Of a DNA stretch of 64,000 bases, positions 51,729-61,714 are shown one piece after another. This DNA is from Solwaraspora sp. WMMD792 (GTDB taxonomy: Bacteria; Actinomycetota; Actinomycetes; Mycobacteriales; Micromonosporaceae), in the NCBI RefSeq assembly GCF_029626105.1, contig NZ_JARUBH010000009.1, forward strand, positions 6,448,001 through 6,512,000, written 5' to 3'. A program made the translations under genes and the position numbers. Below the pieces are notes generated by a model, which ran no database searches, was not told where the DNA came from, and was given only the letters and a program-made list of their open reading frames with translations. Within the stretch, counting starts at the first letter, position 1, and the number at the start of each line of letters is the position of its first letter.

Positions 51729-51732
<4 letters not shown>
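50506..51732 (+). CDS. Response regulator with PP2C-type (RsbU/SpoIIE) phosphatase output
   Basis: 408 residues. A receiver domain (about 28-145; VLLVEDDEGDAFL, CVLLDLGLPDAQG, QDYLVKGQ) is joined by a helical segment to a SpoIIE/RsbU phosphatase domain (about 190-405). The latter has the metal-binding GGDFFDVV, DVCGHGVDEAAF, LAGHPPPLL, LLMYTDGLIEG and LADDVAMLL motifs. Such proteins dephosphorylate anti-anti-sigma factors, linking phosphorylation of the receiver to sigma-factor partner switching. The stop overlaps the kinase start by four bases (GTGA). The start is ATG 50506; the open frame upstream is not conserved. Confidence 0.9.
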
Positions 51733-53335
<1,603 letters not shown>

Positions 53336-53336
<1 letters not shown>

Positions 53337-53785
53337 TGACCGAACCGGACGGCACGAGCCCGATAGAGGTGCTGCTGGTCGAGGACGACCCGGGTGACGT
53401 ACTGATGACCCAGGAGGCGTTCGAGGAGCACAAGGTCCGTAACCGGCTCACCGTCGTCTCCGACGGCGCCGAGGCCCTGGCCTACCTGCGCCGGGAGGGC
53501 AAGTACGCCGATGCGGTGCTGCCCGACCTGATCCTGCTCGACCTGAATCTGCCCCGGCGCGACGGCCGTGAGGTCCTCGAGGAGATAAAGAAGGACGACG
53601 AGTTGGGCCGGATCCCGGTGGTGGTGCTCACCACCTCGCAGGCCGACGAGGACATCCTGCGCTCCTACCAGCTGCACGCGAACGCGTACGTGACCAAGCC
53701 GGTGGACTTCGAGCGGTTCATCGCGGTGATCCGGCAGATCGACGAGTTCTTCGTCAGCGTGGTGAAGCTGCCCCCGCGCGGCTGA
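53336..53785 (+). CDS. Stand-alone receiver (Rcp1-like response regulator)
   Basis: 149 residues, a single receiver domain: [20 protein letters not shown], phosphoacceptor in [13 protein letters not shown], conserved Thr in [13 protein letters not shown], and Lys in YVTKPVDF. The [10 protein letters not shown] and [10 protein letters not shown] segments are typical of the Rcp1/CheY-like regulators that pair with phytochrome-type kinases. ATG 53336 overlaps the kinase stop by one base; GTG 53333 is an in-frame alternative. It has no output domain and presumably passes phosphate or acts by protein contact. Confidence 0.9.
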
Positions 53786-53788
53786 CAC

Positions 53789-54589
53789 ATGATCGACGAG
53801 GTGGGTGAGCTGCTGCGGGAGGCGGCGGCGCGGGCGGTGCTGCCCTGGTTCAACCAGCTGTCCGCCGAGCACATCACCGAGAAGGCCCCAGGTGACCTGG
53901 TCACCGTGGCCGACCAGCAGGCCGAGGAGGTCATCGCGGCCGGGCTGCGTCGGCTGGCGCCGGGTTCGGTGGTGGTCGGTGAGGAGGCGGTCGCCGTCGA
54001 TCCGCGGCTGCTGCGTCGGCTGGGCGACGCCGGCCGGGTCTGGCTTGTCGACCCGATCGACGGTACGGCGAACTACGCGGCCGGCCGTCGGCCGTTCGTG
54101 ATGATGGTGGCCCTGCTCGCCGGGGGTGAGCCGGTGGCGAGCTGGATTCTCGATCCGGTGGCCGGGTCGCTGGTGACGGCCGAGCGCGGGTCCGGTTGCT
54201 GGGTGGACGGGGTACGGCTGGAACAGCCGTCGACCATGCCACCGGTGGGCCGGCTGCGCGGGGCGGTGCCGCTGGAGTATCTGCCGGTGCCGGTGCGGGC
54301 TGCTGTCGAGGCCGGCGGTGACCGGGTGGGTGCGGTGCTGCCGGGGCAGCACTGCGCCGGCCGGGAGCACTGGGACATCGCCGCCGGGGAGCAGGACTTC
54401 GCGGTGTTCTGGCGGACCCTGCCGTGGGACCACGTGCCGGGCACGCTGCTGGTGCGGGAGACCGGCGGCGTCGCGATGCGGCTGGACGGCAGCCCGTACG
54501 ACTTCACCGACGACCGGTCGGGGCTGCTGGTGGCCCGGACCGACGCGGCCTGGCAGGAGGTACGGGCGGCGCTGCTGCCGGCCGAGTGA
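53789..54589 (+). CDS. Inositol monophosphatase family protein
   Basis: 266 residues. GDLVTVADQQAEEVI, VVGEEAVAVD, VDPIDGTANYAAGRRPFVMM (lithium-sensitive motif DPIDGTxN) and EHWDIAAGE (the C-terminal WDxAAG motif) provide all metal ligands. Members hydrolyse inositol monophosphate, histidinol phosphate, fructose 1,6-bisphosphate or adenosine bisphosphate; the sequence does not settle which. It starts three bases after the receiver gene stop and may belong to that operon. It converges with the DUF2218 gene; the two stop codons abut. Confidence 0.88.
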   Translation: MIDEVGELLREAAARAVLPWFNQLSAEHITEKAPGDLVTVADQQAEEVIAAGLRRLAPGSVVVGEEAVAVDPRLLRRLGDAGRVWLVDPIDGTANYAAGRRPFVMMVALLAGGEPVASWILDPVAGSLVTAERGSGCWVDGVRLEQPSTMPPVGRLRGAVPLEYLPVPVRAAVEAGGDRVGAVLPGQHCAGREHWDIAAGEQDFAVFWRTLPWDHVPGTLLVRETGGVAMRLDGSPYDFTDDRSGLLVARTDAAWQEVRAALLPAE

Positions 54590-54883
54590 TCATCGGCCGC
54601 CGGCCGGCTGCCAGTCGACGGCCAGGCTCTCCCGGGCACCGGCGCGTTCCAGGTGTTCGCCGACGAGGTACTCCACCCGGGCGAGCCCGATGTCGTCGTC
54701 GCTGTCGGCGTGCAGCGTGAGACTGTCGTCGGTGGCGTCGATCCGGCAGGTACCGAAGCCGAAGTCGATCAGCCCCTGGTCGGCGGTCCATTTGACCGGT
54801 ACGGCGGTGGCGAAATGTTCGCACAGCCGGGTCAGGTGGCGTTGCGACCGTGGGGTCCGGACGTGAGCCTCGGAACGTGGCAC
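54590..54883 (-). CDS. DUF2218 protein, likely iron-regulated
   Basis: About 97 residues covering the whole DUF2218 domain: RHLTRLCEHFATAVPVKW, GLIDFGFGTCRIDA, LHADSDDDIGLARVEYLVGE and HLERAGARESLAVDW. The family has no known activity but is frequent beside siderophore or iron-uptake genes in actinobacteria. GTG 54883 was chosen because TGAGGA is spaced correctly before it; GTG 54895 is the longer alternative. An iron box lies 28-46 bp upstream, so the gene is probably induced under iron limitation. No iron transport gene is adjacent here. Confidence 0.8.
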   Translation of the reverse strand: MPRSEAHVRTPRSQRHLTRLCEHFATAVPVKWTADQGLIDFGFGTCRIDATDDSLTLHADSDDDIGLARVEYLVGEHLERAGARESLAVDWQPAGGR

Positions 54884-54910
54884 CGAAATCCTCACTGGAG
54901 ACTGTGGATA

Positions 54911-54929
54911 AGGTTAGGCTAGCTTAATT
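54911..54929 (-). promoter_or_regulatory. DtxR/IdeR-type iron box
   Basis: TAAGGTTAGGCTAGCTTAA matches 16 of 19 positions of the DtxR/IdeR/DmdR consensus TTAGGTTAGGCTAACCTAA, including all central bases of the left arm. It lies in the promoter region of the DUF2218 gene, where iron-loaded repressor would block transcription. Confidence 0.8.
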
Positions 54930-55174
54930 TATTGCACCCCTGCGGCATCGCCGGGATGGCTGTGCGACACGCCGGCCGTCACGATCTGTAATCGTGCTGA
55001 TTTTGCGTGATGAGTTCATTGCTGCAGGTAATAGTTGAGACTCGACTGCGCGCCATCTGCATGATGTGGTAATGCACTCGACGCGCCGGTGTTCCAGTGG
55101 TGACGGTGAAATCCGGTAAGCTGTGCCCGGTTTACGGACCGCGACCCGACAAAGTGATCCAGGAGGACGCGACT

Positions 55175-56200
55175 GTGGTCGGCACGACGGAATTCCGGCG
55201 GCGCTCCGGTGCGGCGGCGTCACTCGTTGCGCTGGTCACCGCGATCGCGCTGGTGATCGGCACGCCGGTCGCCTCGGCCGCACCCGACGCCCCGGACGAA
55301 GGCGACAACAAGAGCCTGCGCGAGGTCCTGGAAGCCGCTTCCAAGGGGCACATCGAGGCGAAAGCCAAGCTGGACAACTCCAAGAAGCGCCAGAAGGAGT
55401 TGACCGCCCAGTACGACGCCGTACAGGAGCGGCTCGTCTCGCTCACCGACGAGGTCGGGCTGATGGCGGCCGAGTCCTACCGGGTGGGGCGACTGACCTC
55501 GGTCACCATGCTGCTGAACAGCGCCTCCCCGGCCGACATGCTGGACCGCGCCGCCGGGCTGGAGGTGATGGCCCAGCGGGAGGGCCGCAACCTGCGGGCC
55601 CTCACCGAAGCTCACGAGCAGGCCGCCCGGGCCAAGGCCGCGATCGACAACGAGGTACGGGAGCAGGAAAAGCAGGTCGCCATCATGGCCCGCAAAAAGC
55701 AGGACGCCGAGCGCGCCCTGGCGGCCGTCGGCGGCCAGTCCAGCGGCGGATTCGTCAGCACCACCTCGGCCGCCGCCAAACCCGCGCCCCGCAACTCCGA
55801 CGGCTCCTGGCCCTCCGAGTCCTGCAACGTCGACGACCCGACCACCTCCGGCTGCATTACCCCGCGCACCCTGCACGCCTTGAACCAGGCGAAGTCCGCC
55901 GGCTTCACCCGGTACGTCTCCTGCTTCCGCAACGGCGGCAGCGGCGAGCACCCCAAGGGCCGGGCCTGCGACTTCTCCGCCGAACCCGGCGGATTCCAGA
56001 ACCGCGCCGCCACCGGCGGCAACCGCACGTACGGCAACAACCTCGCCAGCTACTACATCAACAACGCCGACCGGCTCGGTGTGCTCTATGTCATCTGGTA
56101 CCGGCAGATCTGGATGCCCGGCACCGGTTGGCGGTCGTACAACGGCGGCGGCAGCCCGGCCGGCGACCACACCAATCACGTGCATCTGTCGATGCTCTGA
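55175..56200 (+). CDS. Secreted coiled-coil protein with ARB-07466-like C-terminal domain (paralogue)
   Basis: 341 residues from GTG 55175, with AGGAGG eight bases upstream. The architecture equals that of the gene at 8121-9137: a signal peptide (ASLVALVTAIALVIGTPVAS), an Ala/Lys/Glu coiled coil at about 45-180, a Ser/Ala linker, and a C-terminal domain with NSDGSWPSESCNVDDPTTSG, CITPRTLHALNQAKSAG, HPKGRACDFSA and DHTNHVHLSML. The two C-terminal domains are near-identical. Unlike its paralogue it has no c-di-AMP riboswitch; its leader carries a TAAGCT -10 at about 55116 and a CACGAT...ATCGTG dyad near 54980. A role in peptidoglycan turnover is inferred only from layout. Confidence 0.82.
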   Translation: MVGTTEFRRRSGAAASLVALVTAIALVIGTPVASAAPDAPDEGDNKSLREVLEAASKGHIEAKAKLDNSKKRQKELTAQYDAVQERLVSLTDEVGLMAAESYRVGRLTSVTMLLNSASPADMLDRAAGLEVMAQREGRNLRALTEAHEQAARAKAAIDNEVREQEKQVAIMARKKQDAERALAAVGGQSSGGFVSTTSAAAKPAPRNSDGSWPSESCNVDDPTTSGCITPRTLHALNQAKSAGFTRYVSCFRNGGSGEHPKGRACDFSAEPGGFQNRAATGGNRTYGNNLASYYINNADRLGVLYVIWYRQIWMPGTGWRSYNGGGSPAGDHTNHVHLSML

Positions 56201-56249
56201 ACCACCCCCGTGCATCGCTGACCTCCGGTCGGGCGGCGGGCGGGATGCG

Positions 56250-56255
56250 TACCAT
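56250..56255 (+). promoter_or_regulatory. -10 element for leaderless spermidine-synthase-like transcript
   Basis: TACCAT is followed by seven bases and ATG 56263. It supports that start over ATG 56245, which lies before it. Confidence 0.4.
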
Positions 56256-56262
56256 CACAGCG

Positions 56263-57852
56263 ATGGACTCGCCACCACCGGACGTCGCCACCGACAGCGC
56301 CGACCCGGCCACGCCGCTGCGGCCCGGCCTGGCCGCCGCGCTGGTCTTCGTCTCCAGCGGCGCCGTACTGGTGCTGGAGATCGTCGCGCTGCGGCTGGTC
56401 GGGCCGTACATCGGGGTGACCCTGCAGACCAACAGCGCGGTGATCGGCGTCGCGCTGGCCGCGATCGCCTACGGCACCTGGATCGGTGGCCGGATCGCCG
56501 ACCGGCGCGACCCCCGCCCGCTGCTGCCGGCCGCGCTGGTCCTCGCCGGGATCACCACCGCGATCACCCTTCCGCTGGTGCGGTACGCCGGTGAACTGCT
56601 GCGCGGCAGCGCTGTGGTGGGCATCCTGCTGCTCACCATGGTGGCCATCGTGCTGCCGGCCGCGCTGCTGTCGGCGGTCACCCCACTGGTGATCAAACTG
56701 CAGCTCGGCGACCTGAACCGCACCGGCGAGGTGGTCGGCAAGCTGTCCAGCATCGGTACGCTCGGCGCGATCACCGCCACCCTCGGCACCGGCTTCTTCC
56801 TGGTCGCCACGCTACCCAGCAGCGTGATCATGATGACGCTGGCGCTGCTGCTCGGCGGCAGCGGCATCGCCCTCGGGGTGTATCTGCACCGCACCCGGCC
56901 ACCCGCCGCCACCGCCACCGCCACCGCCACCGGCGGCGGCGCAGCGCCCGGCGGCCGGACCGGCACCGCCACGCGGTCCGCCGTCGCCGTGATCGGGCTG
57001 CTCGCCGTCGGCCTCGCCGTCGCCGCACCCGATCCGTGCGATGTGGAGACCGAGTACCACTGCGCCACCGTGCAGGCCGACCCGGACCGCGGCTCCGGCC
57101 GGCTGCTGCTGCTCAACTCGGCCCGCCACTCGTACGTGGACCTCGACGACCCCACCCACCTGGAGTTCGCCTACACCAAATGGATCGGTGCCGCCCTCGA
57201 CGTGACCGCCCCACCCGGGGAACCGCTCGACGCGCTGCACCTCGGCGGCGGTGGCTTCACCATGCCCCGGTACCTCAGTGCCACCCGGCCAGGCACCCGC
57301 AACACCGTCTACGAGATCGACGGTGGACTGGTCGACCTGGGCGTGCGGGAGCTCGACGTACAGCCGGGTCCCGACCTGGCCGTGGTGGTCGGCGACGCCC
57401 GGATCCTGGTCACCGACCTGCCCACGGACAGCGTCGACGTGGTCGTCGGGGACGCGTTCGGGCACCTGGTCGTGCCCTGGCACCTGGCCACCCGGGAGAT
57501 GGCCGCCGAGATTCGCCGGGTGATCCGACCGGGCGGCAGCTACCTGCAGAACGTGATCGACTACCCGCCGCTGCGGTTCATCCAGGCCGAGGTGGCCACC
57601 GTCGCGGCCGAGTTTCCCGAGGTGGCACTGATCACCCGGCCGGGGGCGTCGACCCGGCTCAGCGGCAGCAACTTCGTCATCCTCGCCGCCGACCGGCCGC
57701 TGCCGTTGGACGAGGTACGGGCCCGGTTGACCGCTTCGGTCGGTGCCGAGTTCGATCTGCTCGCCGGGGACGAGCTGACCGATTTCGTGGCCGGCGCGCA
57801 GCCGCTCACCGACGACTATGCCCCGGTCGACCAGCTGCTCGTCGCCCCCTGA
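56263..57852 (+). CDS. Fused membrane/spermidine-synthase-like protein
   Basis: 529 residues. The N-terminal half has six or seven membrane helices (AAALVFVSSGAVLVLEIVAL, then GVTLQTNSAVIGVALAAIAY and so on) like the MFS-type or SpeE-fused transporters. The C-terminal half (about 250-529) is a spermidine-synthase-like Rossmann methyltransferase fold: LHLGGGGFTMPRYL replaces the GGGDG motif, then VYEIDGGLVDLG, VVGDARILVTDL, VVVGDAFGHLVVPWHLATRE and NFVILAADR. Residues that bind decarboxylated SAM in true SpeE (GGGDG, DxxD) are only partly kept, so aminopropyl transfer is doubtful. Such fused proteins are common in actinobacteria with unknown substrates. Confidence 0.82.
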   Translation: MDSPPPDVATDSADPATPLRPGLAAALVFVSSGAVLVLEIVALRLVGPYIGVTLQTNSAVIGVALAAIAYGTWIGGRIADRRDPRPLLPAALVLAGITTAITLPLVRYAGELLRGSAVVGILLLTMVAIVLPAALLSAVTPLVIKLQLGDLNRTGEVVGKLSSIGTLGAITATLGTGFFLVATLPSSVIMMTLALLLGGSGIALGVYLHRTRPPAATATATATGGGAAPGGRTGTATRSAVAVIGLLAVGLAVAAPDPCDVETEYHCATVQADPDRGSGRLLLLNSARHSYVDLDDPTHLEFAYTKWIGAALDVTAPPGEPLDALHLGGGGFTMPRYLSATRPGTRNTVYEIDGGLVDLGVRELDVQPGPDLAVVVGDARILVTDLPTDSVDVVVGDAFGHLVVPWHLATREMAAEIRRVIRPGGSYLQNVIDYPPLRFIQAEVATVAAEFPEVALITRPGASTRLSGSNFVILAADRPLPLDEVRARLTASVGAEFDLLAGDELTDFVAGAQPLTDDYAPVDQLLVAP

Positions 57853-57900
57853 CGCGTTTCCGCAGGTGTAGCTCGGGCCAGATCGGGCAACTCGGGAGTC

Positions 57901-59520
57901 ATGGGTGGGGTGGCGAACGACTGCGGGCAACTGCTTGGTGACCGGTACCGGCTGATCGAACGGCTCGGCACCGGCGGGACGTCGGTGGTCTGGCGCGGCT
58001 ACGACGAAATCCTCGACCGGCAGGTCGCGATCAAGGTCCTCGCCCCGCAGTACGCCCCGGACCAGGTGTTCCACCACCGGATCCGGGTGGAGGCGCAGGC
58101 CGCCGCCCGACTGTGCCACCCGCACATCACCAACGTCTACGACTACGGCGAAGCCGTCCGGGACGAAGCCACCCTGCCGTACGTGGTGATGGAACTGGTC
58201 GACGGTGAGTCGCTGGCCACCCGGCTGCGCCGGGAACACATCCTGTCCTGGCGGGACGCGGTGGTGGCCTGCGCGGAGGTCGCCTCGGCGCTGGCCGCCG
58301 CGCACGCCACCGGCGTCGTCCACCGCGACGTCACCCCGGCCAACGTCATGCTGACCAGCACCGGAGCAAAGGTCGTCGACTTCGGCATCTCCGCGTTGGC
58401 CGGCGAGAGTGACGTCGGCCCGGACGGCAACCTGCTCGGCACCCCGGCGTACCTGGCGCCGGAGCGCCTCAACGGCGGCCAGGTCTCCCCGGCCACCGAC
58501 GTGTACGCCGTCGGCCTGCTGCTCTACCGCTCACTCACCGGCCGGCTGCCCTGGCAGGCCGCGAGCGTCACCCAGATGCTGCGGGCACACCTGCACACCG
58601 TGCCCGACCCGATGCCGCCGGTCGCCGGACTGCCGGCCGAGGTGGTCGACCTCACCCTGCGGTGCCTGGCCAAATGCCCGGCGGACCGGCCGACCAGCGA
58701 GGAGGTGGCGAAGACGTTGGCGGCAGCCGTCGGGGTCGCCGCCGGGCTGTCGCCGTCGATGGTGGCACCGCTGCCGAACCGGCCGGGCTCCGCCACCGAC
58801 TCCGACACCGACGGCGCCACCGACGACGGCCCGCCACCCGTCGGCGTCGACGTCACCTGCGGGCTGGAGGTCACCGGGCTGGACCTGCCGGTCGCGACCG
58901 GCACGGGCCGGCGGCGCCGGCTGCGGACCTCGTGGGTGCAGCGCCGGGCGGAAGCCGTGGTGATCGGGGTCGGCCTGATGATGCTCAGCGCCCTGGTCTG
59001 GGCCGGAGCCGGTGCCACGCCCGCCACCGACCGGTTCCGTGAGGCGGTGGCCGCGCCGCCGAACTTCGGGCTCGCCGCCCAGTCCTCGGCGCCCTGCCGG
59101 GTCGAATACACGGTGCGCGGCGACTCCGGGCGGGAGTTCGTCGCGGCGGCCACCGTCACCAACACCGGGTCCGCCGAGCTGACCGACTGGTCGTTGCGCT
59201 TCGCCTTCCCCGGCACCCAGCGGCTCACCGCGGTGCGGGGCGGACAGTGGGAACAGCAGGGCGGCGACGTACGGCTGCGGCCCGCGGCCGACGCCACCAC
59301 CCTGGCCCCGGGGGCGACCGCACAGCTCCAGCTGGCCGGTGACTACGACGGGGTCAACACCCTGCCGCTGGAGTTCCACCTCGACGAGCTGATCTGCGAC
59401 GTGTCCGTCGCGGCGGTCGCCGGACAGGCGGCGGGCGCGACGACCGAGCTGCTGGAAACGGCGACCGGTCAGCCCGCCACCGACCCGTCCCCGGCCCGGT
59501 CGGCCACCGATGGGCGGTAG
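57901..59520 (+). CDS. Serine/threonine protein kinase with CBM2-like extracellular domain
   Basis: 539 residues. The kinase domain (about 12-275) has the Gly loop LGTGGTSVV, VAIK (Lys45), catalytic loop HRDVTPANVML (Asp143; Thr replaces the usual Lys), DFG (Asp160) and APE (YLAPERL). After an acidic juxtamembrane segment, one helix (AVVIGVGLMMLSALVWAGAG) crosses the membrane near 352-371. The extracellular region about 398-500 has the pattern of a family 2 carbohydrate-binding module: CRVEYTV, AAATVTNTGSAELTDWSLRF, FPGTQ, and LPLEFHLDELIC with the terminal Cys pair. It is thus a receptor kinase with a potential polysaccharide sensor instead of PASTA repeats. Confidence 0.88.
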   Translation: MGGVANDCGQLLGDRYRLIERLGTGGTSVVWRGYDEILDRQVAIKVLAPQYAPDQVFHHRIRVEAQAAARLCHPHITNVYDYGEAVRDEATLPYVVMELVDGESLATRLRREHILSWRDAVVACAEVASALAAAHATGVVHRDVTPANVMLTSTGAKVVDFGISALAGESDVGPDGNLLGTPAYLAPERLNGGQVSPATDVYAVGLLLYRSLTGRLPWQAASVTQMLRAHLHTVPDPMPPVAGLPAEVVDLTLRCLAKCPADRPTSEEVAKTLAAAVGVAAGLSPSMVAPLPNRPGSATDSDTDGATDDGPPPVGVDVTCGLEVTGLDLPVATGTGRRRRLRTSWVQRRAEAVVIGVGLMMLSALVWAGAGATPATDRFREAVAAPPNFGLAAQSSAPCRVEYTVRGDSGREFVAAATVTNTGSAELTDWSLRFAFPGTQRLTAVRGGQWEQQGGDVRLRPAADATTLAPGATAQLQLAGDYDGVNTLPLEFHLDELICDVSVAAVAGQAAGATTELLETATGQPATDPSPARSATDGR

Positions 59521-59543
59521 GGATCGGGTGACGGGGTACGGGT

Positions 59544-60218
59544 TCAGGTGGCGGCGGCGAACCGCTGCACCTGTTCGGTGGTGCCGGAGACGATCAGCAG
59601 AGCACCTTCGCGCAGTTCGGTCTCCCGGTCGGCGTAGGTGAACCGCTCCCCCGGCATCTTCACCCCGATCACCGTCACCCCGTACCGCGACCGCAGGTCG
59701 GTCTCGCCGAGCCGCCGGCCCGCCGTACCGCTCGGCAGCCGGGTCTCGGCGATCGAGAAGCCGTCGTCGAACTCGATGAAGTCGAGCATCTTGCTGGTGA
59801 TCAGGTGTGCCACCCGGTCGCCCATCGCGGCCTCCGGGTAGATGACGTGCCGGGCGCCGACGGAACGCAGGATCTTGCCGTGCTTGCCGGAGACCGCCTT
59901 GGCCCACACCTCGGTGACGCCGATCTCGGCGAGGCTGAGCACGGTCAACACGCTGGCCTCGACATCCGAGCCGATGCCGACCACCACCCGCTGGAAGTCC
60001 CGCAGACCCAGCTGACGCAGCGCCTCGGTGTCGGTCGAGTCGGCCTGCACCACGTACGTCAGGCGGTCCGCCCACTGCTGGACCACCGCCGGGCTGGAGT
60101 CGACGCCGAGCACGTCGAAGCCCATCCGCAGCATGGAATCGGCGATCTGGCCGCCGAACCGGCCGAGCCCGATGATGACAGCGGTCCGGGTGGATTTGGT
60201 GCCGGTACGGTCAGCCAA
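59544..60218 (-). CDS. trkA: TrkA-type potassium transport regulatory subunit
   Basis: 224 residues from TTG 60218. AVIIGLGRFGGQIADSMLRM is the RCK Rossmann start with the GxGxFG motif, GVDSSP ends the second strand, and the TrkA-C domain runs from about 140 (TAGRRLGETDLRSRYGVTVI) to the end. It is the gating subunit of the TrkH channel encoded immediately upstream, whose stop it overlaps by eight bases. It shares most of its sequence with the protein at 9531-10208. Confidence 0.92.
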   Translation of the reverse strand: MADRTGTKSTRTAVIIGLGRFGGQIADSMLRMGFDVLGVDSSPAVVQQWADRLTYVVQADSTDTEALRQLGLRDFQRVVVGIGSDVEASVLTVLSLAEIGVTEVWAKAVSGKHGKILRSVGARHVIYPEAAMGDRVAHLITSKMLDFIEFDDGFSIAETRLPSGTAGRRLGETDLRSRYGVTVIGVKMPGERFTYADRETELREGALLIVSGTTEQVQRFAAAT

Positions 60219-61557
60219 CGATGGGTCGCTCCTCCGGGTAGTGGAACCGTCGCCGCCGGGTGTTCAACGCGATCGCCGAGCCCAACGTGACGCTGCCGAT
60301 CCGGCCGACGAACATCAGCACGACGAGCAGCACCTGAGCGGGGTCGGGCAGGTCGCCGGTGATCCCGGTGGACAGCCCGGTCGTGCCGAACGCCGAGGTC
60401 ACCTCGTACAGCGCCTGTTCGCCGCCGATGTCGTCGGTCAGGCTGATCAGCGCCAGGGTGCCGGCCCCGACCAACGCCACGCCGATCAGCGCGACGGTCA
60501 GCGCCTGACGCTGGCTGGCCGCCGCGATCCGGCGTCGGCCGATCACCACGTCGTGCTCGCCGCGCAGCTCCGACCAGATGACGAAGGCGAGCAGGAAGAA
60601 GGTGGTCACCTTGATGCCGCCGGCGGTGCTGGCGCTGCCACCGCCGATGAACATCATCCCGATGGAGACCGCCGTCGTCTCCGGGTTGAACTCTCCCGGG
60701 TCGACCGTGTTGAACCCGCCGGACCGGGTCATCACGTCCTGGAACAGCGCGGCCAGCAGCTTCTCGGGCAGGTCGAGCGGGCCCAGGGTACGCGGGTTGG
60801 CCCACTCGAAGGTGAGCATGCTGACGAAGCCGGTGCCGATCAGCGCCAACGTGCCCCAGACGGTCAGCCGGGTGTGCACCGACCAGCGCTGCGGCCGGCT
60901 GCGCTCGCGGGCCAGCTCGAACAGGGCCGGGAAGCCGAGCCCGCCGACCACCACGCCGACGATCAGCGGCAGGCAGATCCACCAGTCACCGACGAACTGG
61001 ACCAGCCCGTCGGAGTAGAGGGCGAAGCCGCCGTTGTTGAACGCCTGGACGGCGTGGAACAGCCCGTACCACAGGGCCCGGGGCAGCGGGTAGTCGTAGT
61101 GCAGCCACAGCCGGGCGGCCAGGACGAGGGTGATCGTCGTTTCGGCGCCGAGCATCGTCGCCGCGATCCGCAGCAGCACCCGCCGGATGTCGGACAGCGC
61201 GAGGCTGTTGGTCTCGGCCTGCGCGGTGAGCCGGCTGCGCAGCCCCAGCCGGCGCGACACCAGCAGGCCGAGCAGGGTGGCCAGCGACATGATCCCGAAG
61301 CCGCCGAGCTGGGTGAGCACGGTGATCAGCACCAGGCCGAGCGGCGTCCAGTAGGCCGGGGTGTCGGTGACGGCCAGCCCGGTCACGCAGACCGCCGAGG
61401 TGGCGGTGAACAGGGCCGTGACGAGGGGTGCCGAGTCGGGTCCCTGGCGGCTGGCCGGCACCATCATCAGTACGGTGCCCACGGCGATCGCCCCGAGGAA
61501 CGCGATCGGCACGATCCGGGCGGGGTTTCGCAGCGGCCGGCGCATCAAACATGTCAT
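60211..61557 (-). CDS. trkH: TrkH/KtrB-type potassium transporter membrane subunit
   Basis: About 448 residues with eight main membrane helices and four pore loops. The selectivity-filter glycines lie in TSAVCVTGLAVTDT, FNNGGFALYS, TRSGGFNTVD and SAFGTTGLSTG. GGGSASTAGGIKVTTFFLL is the intramembrane gate region before the fourth repeat. It forms a potassium uptake channel with the TrkA subunit downstream. ATG 61557 and ATG 61545 are both possible starts; neither has an ideal ribosome site. The gene is divergent from the glycerophosphodiester phosphodiesterase gene. Confidence 0.92.
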   Translation of the reverse strand: MTCLMRRPLRNPARIVPIAFLGAIAVGTVLMMVPASRQGPDSAPLVTALFTATSAVCVTGLAVTDTPAYWTPLGLVLITVLTQLGGFGIMSLATLLGLLVSRRLGLRSRLTAQAETNSLALSDIRRVLLRIAATMLGAETTITLVLAARLWLHYDYPLPRALWYGLFHAVQAFNNGGFALYSDGLVQFVGDWWICLPLIVGVVVGGLGFPALFELARERSRPQRWSVHTRLTVWGTLALIGTGFVSMLTFEWANPRTLGPLDLPEKLLAALFQDVMTRSGGFNTVDPGEFNPETTAVSIGMMFIGGGSASTAGGIKVTTFFLLAFVIWSELRGEHDVVIGRRRIAAASQRQALTVALIGVALVGAGTLALISLTDDIGGEQALYEVTSAFGTTGLSTGITGDLPDPAQVLLVVLMFVGRIGSVTLGSAIALNTRRRRFHYPEERPIVG

Positions 61558-61714
61558 ACCACCGCAAAACCGAAAAACACCGGAGATTGATCGACATTCA
61601 TGTGGTGGTCGGCCGGTCACCGTCCGCCCGTCGCCCACCGGTCTCCCGCCCGTCGCCTGGGGCGTCTTCACTGACGCCGACGACGCCCTGCGACACCCCT
61701 GTGAGGAGACGACG

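Noticed and set aside
54930-55174. Possible second riboswitch upstream of the paralogous secreted coiled-coil gene
   Set aside because: The leader lacks the GGGGAACCA and CCGTCAGCTAA blocks of the ydaO class and I could not match it to another class; only small dyads are present.
55123-57852. 909-codon plus-strand open frame spanning two genes
   Set aside because: Its first 380 codons are an out-of-frame reading of the secreted coiled-coil gene; only the part from 56263 is a real protein. It is not a genuine fusion.
60028-61590. 520-codon plus-strand open frame opposite trkA-trkH
   Set aside because: It has shadow composition and no domain, while the minus strand has complete TrkA and TrkH families.
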